From NCBI GenBank assembly GCA_965662195.1, contig CBFIHA010000004.1:18761-82760 (forward strand): a DNA stretch of 64,000 bases, read 5' to 3'. Numbering within the stretch: the first letter of the stretch is position 1; each line of letters begins with the position of its first letter. Below are positions 35,424 to 43,728 of this stretch, one piece after another. The notes below the pieces were generated by a model. It ran no database searches. It saw only the letters and a program-made list of their open reading frames with translations, and was not told where the DNA came from. Source of the DNA: UBA1268 sp965662195. GTDB lineage: Bacteria > Planctomycetota > Planctomycetia > Pirellulales > UBA1268. The translations under genes were made by a program, and so were the position numbers.

Positions 35424-36887
35424 TCAGGCGGCCTGCATCGACCGCTCTTCGGCGTCGGTCACGGCTTGCACGGCGGCAAGCACCTGCCCGGCGGTGTCTT
35501 TCCAGGGAGTCGCCACGAATCCTGCCCGGATCGCAGCTTCGCGGTCACGGACCCAATTTGGATCGCGGAGCGTACGCTCGATCAAGGTGACAAGACCAGG
35601 AACATCGAATGGATCGAAGAAGGCGGGCAGATCGGAGCTGATCTCGGGAATGCTCGCGGCATTGGAAGCCAGGCAGAGCCGGCCGTGGCCCAGGCTTTCA
35701 GCCACGGGCAGCCCCCAGCCCTCGTACCGCGAAGGGTAGATCGTGGCGGTGCAGTGGCGGTAATACCAGGCGAGTTCGGCATCCTCCACCCCTTGGAGGA
35801 AGTGGATGCGACCGTTGACCGTGCGGTCTTGGCGAATCTCCCGGAGGAGATCGGCGACGTGGAGGTGAGGCACGCCCAGGCAGACGAGGTCGGGACAGGT
35901 TGCGGGATCGCGGGTCGCGAGCACGTTCCACGCGTCGTAGAGCAGGCGATGGTTTTTGCGGATATCGAGCGTGGAAACGCAGACGAAGAACGGCCGCCGG
36001 GGTATGAATCGGGGAAGCGGCGGGTGTTCGTCGTTGGCCGAGTTGAGTTCATCCCCGAGCCGCACGACTGAGAGCGGTGGCTCGTCGAACCTGCTCTCCG
36101 CACAAAATGCCTCGATCTCGCGACGGGAAAAGTCCGAGATCGTGAGCACATGGTCGGATTCCGTGAGCACGTGACGAACCCAGTTCGTCACCTGCTGGAC
36201 AGTTGGCTCATCGACCCACTGCGGCTTGAGGGTGGGGATCAGGTCGTAGATCATCCGCACCACGTGGACCCCGTGGCGGCGGAGTCCGGCTGCGGATTCG
36301 GCATGGCCGGAGATTGGCCAGGAGGCCCCAAGCGAGATGAGCGTGTCACCGGGAAGGAACTCGCAGAGTCCACCGGTGGCGTGCGGCAGTGCCCGGGGCA
36401 GGGTGGTGTGGCCGAAGCGGCTGACGGTGGGGGTTGGCCCGGGGACAGACTCGCTGAACCGCACGACCGACCAGCGACGAAGCTTTTTGCGGAACTGGCG
36501 CGACACCGCCTTGAATTCACGGAACGCCTGCCGGAGTTCGACTGCCGCGGCGCTCGTGCCGAGGAAGGTGTCGCGATGGAAGAACCGTCGTCGCCGGGGT
36601 CTGGCAGGTGATGGCGTGGGAGCCGCTCGAGCCATGGTTGGATTGGTGCTGTGCGGCTGGGAGGTGCCAGCCGGGGCAGTCCAGGGGAGATGCCGCTGAA
36701 TTGCTATGGGTAGCTCCGCGGCAGTGATCGGAAGGAATTTCTGCAGGGCAGCGTCGTGCTGCACCAGCCGCAGGTTCGCGCCCTGGGCCATCAGGCCATT
36801 GAGGATGCCGACGGTTGTCCGCTGAATGCCTGTCAGGTGGGGCAGCGTCCAGGTCGTAAGATCGGAGACGTCGTACCAGAGCGTCAC
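35424..36887 (-). CDS. Glycosyltransferase, GT4 family
   Basis: Protein of 487 aa. The N-terminus (LWYDVSDLTTWTLPHLTGIQR) is the usual opening of planctomycete surface-glycan GT4 enzymes. The C-terminal half holds FFVCVSTLDIRKNHRLLYDAW, then IYPSRYEGWGLPVAESLGHG near residue 391 with the two conserved glutamates. Residues about 80-170 form a variable, basic insertion. The start is GTG at 36887 after GGACCTCCC; longer in-frame starts have no homology. It lies 37 bases after fkbM and 42 before the small coiled-coil gene. Confidence 0.87.
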   Translation of the reverse strand: MTLWYDVSDLTTWTLPHLTGIQRTTVGILNGLMAQGANLRLVQHDAALQKFLPITAAELPIAIQRHLPWTAPAGTSQPHSTNPTMARAAPTPSPARPRRRRFFHRDTFLGTSAAAVELRQAFREFKAVSRQFRKKLRRWSVVRFSESVPGPTPTVSRFGHTTLPRALPHATGGLCEFLPGDTLISLGASWPISGHAESAAGLRRHGVHVVRMIYDLIPTLKPQWVDEPTVQQVTNWVRHVLTESDHVLTISDFSRREIEAFCAESRFDEPPLSVVRLGDELNSANDEHPPLPRFIPRRPFFVCVSTLDIRKNHRLLYDAWNVLATRDPATCPDLVCLGVPHLHVADLLREIRQDRTVNGRIHFLQGVEDAELAWYYRHCTATIYPSRYEGWGLPVAESLGHGRLCLASNAASIPEISSDLPAFFDPFDVPGLVTLIERTLRDPNWVRDREAAIRAGFVATPWKDTAGQVLAAVQAVTDAEERSMQAA

Positions 36888-36924
36888 GGGAGGTCCTCGG
36901 TCGGGGCGGGTGGAGCGGAGAGAG

Positions 36925-37656
36925 TCAGGCGGCGGGTTTCCGGGCCAAGTAGTGACCTGGCACGAGCACAAAGCCGTCAGTGATGTTGGCAGGGTAGGAG
37001 AGAGGCGCCCGCAACGCGGGCTCCTCGCGCCGGTAGTAGTAGCGATTGAGGCCGTCGAAGAGGGCAAACTCGTAGCCATGTTGGAAGAGAATTCCCTCCC
37101 AATCGAGCCAGGTCGGCTCGTAGGAATAGGGATCACAGCCCGGTAGCTTGGGCTTGATCGCTTCCAGCAGAATGACTCGCGGTCGAAATGACCGCCAATC
37201 ATTCCCGAGCAGCACGTCCCGCTCCGCGCCCTCGACGTCGATCTTCAGAAACTCAACCTCGCCCCGCGGCAGCTGGCGAGCGATCTCGGCCAGGGTGGTC
37301 ATCGGCACCGTGTGGGTGGTTCGCTCGAATCCAAACTGGGCCACGGCCTGGGGATCGAAGGTCTCCACGTAGGTTGAGAGTCCGGAATCACCCCACTCGT
37401 GGAAGTCGATGCTGCCAGTCGAGGCGCCGCAGACGACATTGAGATTCCAGTCACGGGGCCGTTGCTCCATGAACTTCTGGTGAAACCGCACGACCGGCTC
37501 CACGTTCACTCCCGACCAGCCGCGGTCGTAGAAATGCTTGGTCACGGAGTCGACGACCGGATCGTAGCCGCCGATGTCGACATAGCGGCCCTGGTCGCAG
37601 GCGTGGAAGACCCGCTCGAGGATCACGTCTTCAAAGTTCTGGGCGTAGGAAATCAT
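36925..37656 (-). CDS. FkbM-family methyltransferase
   Basis: Protein of 243 aa. MISYAQNFEDVILERVF is the standard opening of the FkbM group tied to exopolysaccharide genes. GRYVDIGGYDPVVDSVTKHFYDRGW is the SAM loop, VNVEP the acidic strand end and FLKIDVEGAERDVLLG the second signature. It probably O-methylates a sugar or glycan residue. It is in the middle of the leftward operon, 44 bases from the preceding methyltransferase. Confidence 0.88.
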   Translation of the reverse strand: MISYAQNFEDVILERVFHACDQGRYVDIGGYDPVVDSVTKHFYDRGWSGVNVEPVVRFHQKFMEQRPRDWNLNVVCGASTGSIDFHEWGDSGLSTYVETFDPQAVAQFGFERTTHTVPMTTLAEIARQLPRGEVEFLKIDVEGAERDVLLGNDWRSFRPRVILLEAIKPKLPGCDPYSYEPTWLDWEGILFQHGYEFALFDGLNRYYYRREEPALRAPLSYPANITDGFVLVPGHYLARKPAA

Positions 37657-37700
37657 TGTCGCAGGGCGTCCTCGAGGTCGGTTTCCAGGGGTGTGAGTGG

Positions 37701-38654
37701 TCAGGCGGCCTTGCGGATCACCAGGGCAATTGAGGTCGAGGCATGACCCCAGAGGTTGAGCCGCAGGTGCCTGACCTTGGGAGGGGGTGTGGTGAACCAG
37801 TCGCAGTAGGGAGGCTCGTCGACAAACCGGTCGAGCTGATGGTTTCCGGGATGGACATCGAGCGGCTCGACCGTGTGACCGCTGGCCACGAGCTTACCGC
37901 AGACGGCCTCGACGTCACGAAGCCGGTAGATCACACAGGGGCCGTCGGCCACCGTGGCATCGTTACTCGAGAGATTGAACTCGGTGGTATGCACCGCCAC
38001 CCCGCCGGGGGCCAGGCAGTCCATCTGCCGAAGCAAGAAATCGATCCCGAGCTGGAGTGAGCCGCAGTGCTCGAAGGAGCAGGTTGACCAGGTGAAGTCA
38101 TAGCCGGTGAGGTCAGCCGGTATGTGGTTCATGTCGACTGGACGAAATTCGACCCGCCTGCGAAACGCTTCCGGGTCGCACAGGCCGGCGGTGTTGAGGG
38201 CGTCCCGCTCGCCGACCCACTGGCCAGTTTGCGCCCAGGGTTTTCGCCGATCGTCGTCGGCGGGGAGGTCGGTGGCCGTGATCTGACACCCGCGGGCGGC
38301 AAACAGGGCCGGAAGTTTTTCGGCACCAACGGCAAAGCCGAGGCCGCGGTGGCCCGGCTCGAGCATGCCCCGCTCCACGAGCGTCTGGCAGATGAAGGCC
38401 AGCTCCCAGAGTTTGCGGTGCGGTCGCCAGGGTTCACCCAGCTCGGCGGCCCAGTGGCGAAAGGTGGCCGAATCGAGGGTCTGATACCGACAGAGCTGGC
38501 TGACGAGTTGGCGGGAGTCGTCCCTTCGCGGGCCACAGAGGTGGAGTTCCGGCCGGTCGCGGCGGAGCCGATGAGGCCGGATCGGTGGCCCGCCGGGAAG
38601 CTGCACGGGCAGCGGCCCGAGCCACTTTCGGAGTTTCCTCGCCAACGCCTTCAT
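37701..38654 (-). CDS. Class I SAM-dependent methyltransferase of the glycan operon
   Basis: Protein of 317 aa. LGFAVGAEKLPALFAARGCQITATDLP fits a SAM-binding motif I and the acidic end of strand 2, though with GFAVG rather than the usual GxGxG. FTWSTCSFEHCG and LAPGGVAVHTTEF are typical methyltransferase motifs. The N-terminal 50 residues are basic. Acceptor unknown; its place between gmd and fkbM suggests sugar or lipid-carrier modification. Confidence 0.8.
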   Translation of the reverse strand: MKALARKLRKWLGPLPVQLPGGPPIRPHRLRRDRPELHLCGPRRDDSRQLVSQLCRYQTLDSATFRHWAAELGEPWRPHRKLWELAFICQTLVERGMLEPGHRGLGFAVGAEKLPALFAARGCQITATDLPADDDRRKPWAQTGQWVGERDALNTAGLCDPEAFRRRVEFRPVDMNHIPADLTGYDFTWSTCSFEHCGSLQLGIDFLLRQMDCLAPGGVAVHTTEFNLSSNDATVADGPCVIYRLRDVEAVCGKLVASGHTVEPLDVHPGNHQLDRFVDEPPYCDWFTTPPPKVRHLRLNLWGHASTSIALVIRKAA

Positions 38655-38702
38655 TTCGTGATCGCCTTCCGTTGCGCTATCTTGCTCGATCCGAGGCCAG
38701 CC

Positions 38703-39731
38703 TCAGGCGGCCCTTTGCCCAGCTGGTAGGCCCTTGGTCACAGCTTCCTGGCGGGCGATTTCCAGCTCACCCTCGACCATCATGTCGACCAACTGCTCGA
38801 AGCTCGTTTCGGGTGTCCAGCCCAGGCGGGTGCGGGCCTCGGTCGAATCACCCAGCAGGAGATCGACCTCAGCCGGCCGGTAGTACCTCGGGTCGATCTC
38901 CACAAACTCGTGGTAGTCCATTCCGAGCCGGGAGAAGGTTTGCTCGCAGAAGTTGCGGACGGAGTAGAGCTCGTTCATGGCGATCACGTAGTCATCGGCC
39001 ACGTCCCGCTGCAGCATCAGCCACATCGCTTCGCCGTAGTCGCCAGCGAAGCCCCAGTCGCGCTGGGCGTCGAGATTGCCAAGGAAGAGCTTCTCCTGCA
39101 GGCCGAGCTTGATCCGCGTCGCTGCGCGGGTGATTTTCCGCGTCACGAAGGTGTCTCCGCGGCGGGGGCTCTCAGGATTGAAGAGGATCCCGCAGGAGGC
39201 GTGGAGGCCGTAGCTCTTTCGGTAATTGACCGTGATCCAGTGTCCGTAGACCTTCGCCACGCCATCAGGAGAACGGGGATGGGACGGAGCGGTTTCCTTC
39301 TGCGGCGTCTCCATCACCTTGCCGTACATCTCGGAGGACGAGGCCTGGTAGAAGTGGATCGGTTCGCCGGTGTCGTATTGGACGTCACGAATCATCTCCA
39401 ACAGCCGGAGCGTGCCTACGGCAGTCACGTCGGCGGTGTAGGCGGGCTGGTCAAAGCTCACGCGGACATGGCTCCGGGCCGCCAGGTTATAGACCTCATG
39501 GGGCTGAATCTCCCGGATCAGGCGAACAAGGCCATGGCCATCGGAGAGGTCGCCGTAATGAAGATAAAGGCTCGGTGATTCGCTGAAGATCAGATGCTGG
39601 ATCCGTTGCGTGCCGAAGGTGCTCGAGCGGCGGCGCAGACCGTGCACCTCGTAACCCTTCGCGATGAGCAGTTCCGCCAAGTACGAGCCATCCTGGCCGG
39701 TGACGCCGGTAATTAACGCGCGCCTTTCCAT
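38703..39731 (-). CDS. gmd: GDP-mannose 4,6-dehydratase homologue with altered active site
   Basis: Protein of 342 aa. The NADP fold GVTGQDGSYLAELL, LRRRSSTFGTQRI, the YQASSSEMYGK (Ser/Glu of the active site), ILFN and SPRRG blocks mark it as Gmd, which makes GDP-4-keto-6-deoxymannose. However, in the conserved SPY.VAK motif the catalytic tyrosine of YxxxK is aspartate: the text reads SPDGVAK with D156 and K160 (codon GAT at 39266-39264). H and E in the 'NHESPRRGE' block are also changed (NPESPRRGD). It may be inactive or altered. No fucose synthase is nearby. First gene of the leftward operon. Confidence 0.88.
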   Translation of the reverse strand: MERRALITGVTGQDGSYLAELLIAKGYEVHGLRRRSSTFGTQRIQHLIFSESPSLYLHYGDLSDGHGLVRLIREIQPHEVYNLAARSHVRVSFDQPAYTADVTAVGTLRLLEMIRDVQYDTGEPIHFYQASSSEMYGKVMETPQKETAPSHPRSPDGVAKVYGHWITVNYRKSYGLHASCGILFNPESPRRGDTFVTRKITRAATRIKLGLQEKLFLGNLDAQRDWGFAGDYGEAMWLMLQRDVADDYVIAMNELYSVRNFCEQTFSRLGMDYHEFVEIDPRYYRPAEVDLLLGDSTEARTRLGWTPETSFEQLVDMMVEGELEIARQEAVTKGLPAGQRAA

Positions 39732-39751
39732 GAAGCGTCCAAGCTGACAAG

Positions 39752-39982
39752 TCACAATGTGCGGGCTGGCGGGGGGTACTGCGATCCTTGCAGGGCCTGG
39801 GTCGCCGCTGAAAGGAGGGTAGCAGCCGTCGAGCCGAGCCGGAATGGCATTTCAGAGGGGGTTTGTTCGATCAGGGACTCGTACACCCGGGCGTAGCCAT
39901 GGGCCGCGGCCCTCGGGAACACGTGGCAGCGTGGGCCCGGGCCCGGGGGGCGAATTCCGAATCGGCGTCGAGGGCAGTCATT
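39752..39982 (-). pseudogene. 3' remnant of a glycosyltransferase gene
   Basis: Reading leftward, one frame ends HGYARVYESLIEQ and stops at 39752; this looks like the C-terminal helix of GT4 enzymes ('AA..YARVYE.L'). A different frame upstream gives LDADSEFAPRARAHA, also typical of that position, so a frameshift near 39915 separates the two. No intact gene lies upstream. Identification is by eye from these short blocks. Confidence 0.4.
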
Positions 39983-40166
39983 TCAGAAGCGAACGTGGCA
40001 GCTGAGGCCTAGGGGTCGACGGAGTCTAGGGAGAAGCAGTTGTCGGCGGCAATTCTGGAAAGGCAGGTAGTTCGGGCTATGAAGCTCGGCCGGCCAGCGT
40101 GCATCGGCTCCAAAACCGGAAACCCGAAGCCCTCGGTTAGCATAAAAAAAACGCCTCGCGATGTTA

Positions 40167-40326
40167 GGCTCTGTCTGAAAACTCAGTACCTGGCTTCGAG
40201 CGGCTCATTTGCCCTCTGGCTACGTCCGGCTCCATCGCCAAATCTGCAATCTAGCTGCTTCGCCGTCCTTGCCAGATACCAAAGCAGCTCGCTCTCAGGC
40301 CAACGGTAGCCTTTTCAGACAGAACC
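40167..40326. mobile_element. 160-bp MITE-like element with 15-bp terminal inverted repeats
   Basis: The left end GGCTCTGTCTGAAAA (40167-40181) and the reverse complement of the right end, GGTTCTGTCTGAAAA (40312-40326), match at 14 of 15 positions. TA flanks both ends (40165-40166 and 40327-40328), as a 2-base target duplication. The interior codes for nothing. Size, ends and duplication fit a non-autonomous element moved by an IS5- or IS630-type transposase, none of which is in the window. Confidence 0.65.
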
Positions 40327-40380
40327 TAGTAGAGCCCCTGCCGGTCGGCATCACTGACTTCTCTGGGCGGGACAACGCGG

Positions 40381-40842
40381 TTGGCAAGCCGCCGGCGTGA
40401 GCGAACAGCGCTTTATTTGGTCATTGCTCGTCACCCCGAGAGCCGGCTTGCCGAGTACGACCAGTGCGGTCGGCCAGTCAGGCAGCACGTTGAAGAAGAG
40501 TTCCGCCGGTATCTGATCTGCGGGTTGCTCTGCCTCAGGTTTGCCTGGGCAAGGTGTGCCCACTGGGGCGACATCTTCTTGGTCGCATTTTTTGTGGAAA
40601 GGCCGCGGTGTCTATTCGTCCTGTCGGGGGCGGCTGATGGCCCAGCCGGCTGCACACCGCACCGATCAGGGAATCCACCCTCCCGGTGCGGCAGTGGGTG
40701 ATTTCAGTGCCCAAGCGGAGTCGCCCAGGAAGCGGCTGCGGTGCGCATTGGCTGATCGGCCGCAGGCCCTGACAACGCTGTCGCAGTTCTTTTTGGAGGA
40801 GATCAAACGACTGCTGGTCCGTACGGCAGGCTGCTCAGACGA
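40381..40842 (+). pseudogene. Decayed IS91-family transposase (N-terminal part)
   Basis: Spread over at least two frames are pieces of an IS91-type transposase: RHPESRLAEYDQCGRP and VEEEFRRYLICGLL, then LRFAWARC and DIFLVAFFVERPRC, which correspond to the zinc-ribbon region ('GFLRVRC..CG..FLVAFSCKGRGFCPSC'), then RRLMAQPAAHRTDQ, VRQWVISVPKR and ALTTLSQFFLEEIKRLL. Frameshifts separate the blocks, several of the metal cysteines are gone and the catalytic Y2 part is missing. The MITE ends 54 bases upstream and the RND fragment follows directly. Confidence 0.7.
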
Positions 40843-40847
40843 TGGTT

Positions 40848-41074
40848 ACGTTGGTGGCCCCTGTTGCCCGGGTCTTGCTTGTCTTTGGCTTGGCAGCCAC
40901 CACCCTGATCGTGCTGGTGCCGGTGATGTATTCGTTCTTTAGCACTTCGGGCCGGGACAGCCTGATCGATGATGAAGCGGGCTGGGAAGAGCTGGCCGGA
41001 CAACCGGGTGAGCAACTCGGGGCCGAATGGAAACCGCCGAAGAATCACCTCCTGCCGTTGCTGCGATCTCCTAA
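40848..41074 (+). pseudogene. 3' fragment of an RND efflux pump gene
   Basis: The translation LVFGLAATTLIVLVPVMYSFF and the following GWEELAGQPGEQ match residues near the end of the intact RND pump at 26907-30188, with small indels. After about 40990-41025 the matching frame shifts: METAEESPPAVAAIS then TAA at 41072-41074, the same C-terminal end as the intact pump (EESPPAVAAIS). The DNA of the last about 40 bases is nearly identical. Everything upstream of the last about 75 codons is missing and replaced by the transposase remnant. Confidence 0.85.
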
Positions 41075-41147
41075 ACTGGAATCAGCGGCGGCCGTCAGCC
41101 GGTTGTTCGCCACACCATGTTTCCGCAGCCTTGACGGAGTGATAGCG

Positions 41148-42584
41148 ATGACGCCGCTGATTCCCTATCCAGTCGTCGATCTGGGGCCCCTGATGAAAGG
41201 GTTGGTGATCGGCGGCCTCGGCATCCTTCATGTCTTCATTGCTCAGTTCGCCATTGGGGGCGGCATGCTGCTGGCCTACCTGCAGTGGCTCGACATGCGA
41301 GGGCAGTGTATTCACGGCCGCCGGTTCATCGACGGCTACTTCCGGGTGCTGGTGCTGATCAGCTTTGTGATCGGGGCGGTCACCGGGGTGGCGATGTGGT
41401 TCACCTCGATCCAGATCAGCCCCCAGACGATCGGGGTGATGGTCGGCGAGTTTCACTGGGTCTGGGCGACGGAGTGGAGTTTTTTCTGCCTCGAAGTGGT
41501 CGCCGGCTATCTCTTCTACCGCTACGGCAGCCGGCTGTCCGACGGGACCCGGCTGAGTCTCCTGCTGCTGTATGCCTCCGCCGCCTGGATGAGCCTGTTC
41601 TGGATCAACGGTATTCTCACCTGGCAGCTGACCCCGGGGGCCTGGCTGGAAAGCCGCTATGTCTGGGATGGCTTTTTCAATCCTGGCTTCTGGCCATCCC
41701 TCATCTTCCGCACCATCACCTCAGCCGCCACCGCCAGCCTGGCCGCCTGTGTGCTGATCAATGCCGTCCCCGCCTTCAGCCGTGAGGAGAAGGCAAAGCT
41801 GATTGCCGTCTGTGCCCGGCCACTGATCTTCATGCTGGGCATGCCGCTGCTGGGCGTCTGGTACTTTGCGACCATGCCTGCCGACAGCCGCGGCTGGGCC
41901 ACCGGCGGCAGTGTGCCGATGACGATGTTCATGACGATGGCAGTCGGCTGCTCGCTGCTCGTCGGGCTCTACGCCGTGGTGGCGATTCTGCAGCAGCGGC
42001 TGTTCATCAACGGGGCCACCTCGACGCTGCTGCTGGCGCTCGCCTTTGTGGCGACGGCGGGGGGCGAATTCGTTCGGGAAGGGGTTCGCAAGCCCTTCAC
42101 CGTGCGGCAGTACCTCTACTCCAATGCAATCGCCCCCGAAGCGGTGGCGGAGCTGCGTCGCACCGGCTGCACCACCAACGACCCCTATCCGCTGCGGGAT
42201 GCCGCGGCCTACCCGACGCAGCAGCTGCGGCTCGGGGCCAAGGCCTTCCGGGTCCAATGCTCGGTCTGCCACACGCTTGAGGGTGTCAATGCGGTGCCGG
42301 AACTTGCCGCCCATTGGTCGATCGACCAGAAGCGGCTCAACATAGCCCAGCTCCAGCGGACCAAGCCGTTCATGCCACCGTTCGCAGGTACCCCGGAAGA
42401 ACTGGAGGCAATCGTGCAGCTGATCACCTGGGTGGAGGCGGGCAGGCCGTCGCAGTGGCAGCAGTCAGATGATCCGGCGGCCCGACAGCAGATCGCCCGC
42501 TGGTTGGATGAGGCGGGTACGGCCCCGGGCTATGAGCTGGCTGCTGCGGGGAACTCGGCGGACGGCGGGAGCCGGCTGCGATGA
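41148..42584 (+). CDS. Cytochrome bd-like quinol oxidase subunit I with C-terminal cytochrome c domain
   Basis: Protein of 478 aa. Residues 1-330 are eight or nine membrane helices of CydA type: H28 in GILHVFIAQF, MWFTSIQ, and EFHWVWATEW with FFCLEVVAG. Residues about 355-435 are a haem-c domain: CSVCH at 371-375 and a distal methionine at 409 in KPFMPPFAG. The quinol-binding Q-loop and GRQPW of classical CydA were not found, and the b558 histidine position appears to be arginine (FRTITSA). The ATG at 41148 follows GGAG; the frame continues upstream only through the RND pseudogene. It overlaps the partner subunit by 4 bases. Confidence 0.82.
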   Translation: MTPLIPYPVVDLGPLMKGLVIGGLGILHVFIAQFAIGGGMLLAYLQWLDMRGQCIHGRRFIDGYFRVLVLISFVIGAVTGVAMWFTSIQISPQTIGVMVGEFHWVWATEWSFFCLEVVAGYLFYRYGSRLSDGTRLSLLLLYASAAWMSLFWINGILTWQLTPGAWLESRYVWDGFFNPGFWPSLIFRTITSAATASLAACVLINAVPAFSREEKAKLIAVCARPLIFMLGMPLLGVWYFATMPADSRGWATGGSVPMTMFMTMAVGCSLLVGLYAVVAILQQRLFINGATSTLLLALAFVATAGGEFVREGVRKPFTVRQYLYSNAIAPEAVAELRRTGCTTNDPYPLRDAAAYPTQQLRLGAKAFRVQCSVCHTLEGVNAVPELAAHWSIDQKRLNIAQLQRTKPFMPPFAGTPEELEAIVQLITWVEAGRPSQWQQSDDPAARQQIARWLDEAGTAPGYELAAAGNSADGGSRLR

Positions 42585-43687
42585 ACCTGCCCTTTCCCTT
42601 CGGCTTTCCGGCGGCAACGCAGCTCTACCTGGTGCTGCTGGTGACCACGCTGCTGGTGCACATGGTCTTCATGCACTACGTTCTGGCCGGGACGGCCTAT
42701 CTGGCCTGCGGCCGGCTGTTTGGCCGGCGGCGGTCAGCCGACTGTGGCTGGCAGCAGCAGCTGGTTGACTGGCTGCCCTTCGCCACAGGGCTGGCGATTA
42801 CCGCCGGCGTCGCCCCGCTGCTCTTCGTACAGATTCTCTACCAGCGGGAGTTCTACACCGCCAATCTGCTGCTCTCCCACCGCTGGATGGCGATCCTGCC
42901 GGTCCTGCTGGTCTGTTTCTATCTCCTCTACCTGCAGAAGTCGTCCTGGATTGGCAGGCGGGCCTGGGCCTGGCGGATCGGGGTGATCTGGCTGGCATTC
43001 GCCGGTTTCGGCTTCATTGCCTGGAGTTGGACTGAGAACCACCTGCTGTCACTCGATGAATCTGCCTGGGCCGAACTCTACGCAGTGGGAGGCTTGCGGT
43101 ATGCGACGGCGGGGCTGTTGCCGCGGCTGGCTGCCTGGTTCCTGCTGGCGTTTCCAACGCTGGCGGTTGAGCTGTTTTGGCAGGGATGGCTCTGCGGCGA
43201 GCCACTCGATCGGCCAGCGTCCGAGTCGACCCGGGTGCTGGGCCTGGCCCCGGTGCAGCGGCTGGCCGTGATGGGGCTGGCCGGGCTGGTCGGCGGGACG
43301 GTGGCATTGGTGGCCTATGCAGCCACCCTACCGGCCGAGACCCGGGCGGCGGTGACCGGGCCGCTCGGCTTCTGGTGGCTACTGGCCTTGGGCCTTGGGT
43401 TTTGCCTGCAGGCTGCTGTCTGGGGTGAAGCTCTCTGGGCCGGCCGGCTGGGCAGGCCGCTGGCTGGCCTGCTGACCGCCGGCTGGCTGCTGGGCCTGGC
43501 TGGTCTGCTTGCTGTTCGCGAGGTGATCCGGCTCGAGGCGGTCGATCTTGAGGCCCTGTTGCCGCAGCATGAGCGGGCGGCAGGCATTGGTGGTTTCCCG
43601 GTGTTTTTGATTTTTGCCACCCTCAGCGCCGCCGCGATCAGCTGGTGCGTGGTCACGGTTCGGCGGGGATTGTCCAGCCGTGTCTGA
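42581..43687 (+). CDS. Second subunit of the bd-like oxidase (CydA'-type multi-pass protein)
   Basis: Protein of 368 aa with about nine hydrophobic helices. The first helix LYLVLLVTTLLVHMVFMHYVLAGTAYL carries histidines at 27 and 32, possible haem ligands. It does not look like CydB. Its ATG overlaps the subunit I stop (ATGA), so the two are co-translated and presumably form one complex. This resembles reported bd-like pairs in which CydB is replaced by a CydA-related subunit. Confidence 0.7.
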   Translation: MNLPFPFGFPAATQLYLVLLVTTLLVHMVFMHYVLAGTAYLACGRLFGRRRSADCGWQQQLVDWLPFATGLAITAGVAPLLFVQILYQREFYTANLLLSHRWMAILPVLLVCFYLLYLQKSSWIGRRAWAWRIGVIWLAFAGFGFIAWSWTENHLLSLDESAWAELYAVGGLRYATAGLLPRLAAWFLLAFPTLAVELFWQGWLCGEPLDRPASESTRVLGLAPVQRLAVMGLAGLVGGTVALVAYAATLPAETRAAVTGPLGFWWLLALGLGFCLQAAVWGEALWAGRLGRPLAGLLTAGWLLGLAGLLAVREVIRLEAVDLEALLPQHERAAGIGGFPVFLIFATLSAAAISWCVVTVRRGLSSRV

Positions 43688-43728
43688 CGGTACGTGCCCG
43701 CACCGGCTGGGGGTTGCCCGGCAGTCAA

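Noticed and set aside
40842..41147. Upstream in-frame extension of the bd-like subunit I
   Set aside because: This part is the decayed RND fragment; the oxidase homology starts at 41148 with its own ribosome site.
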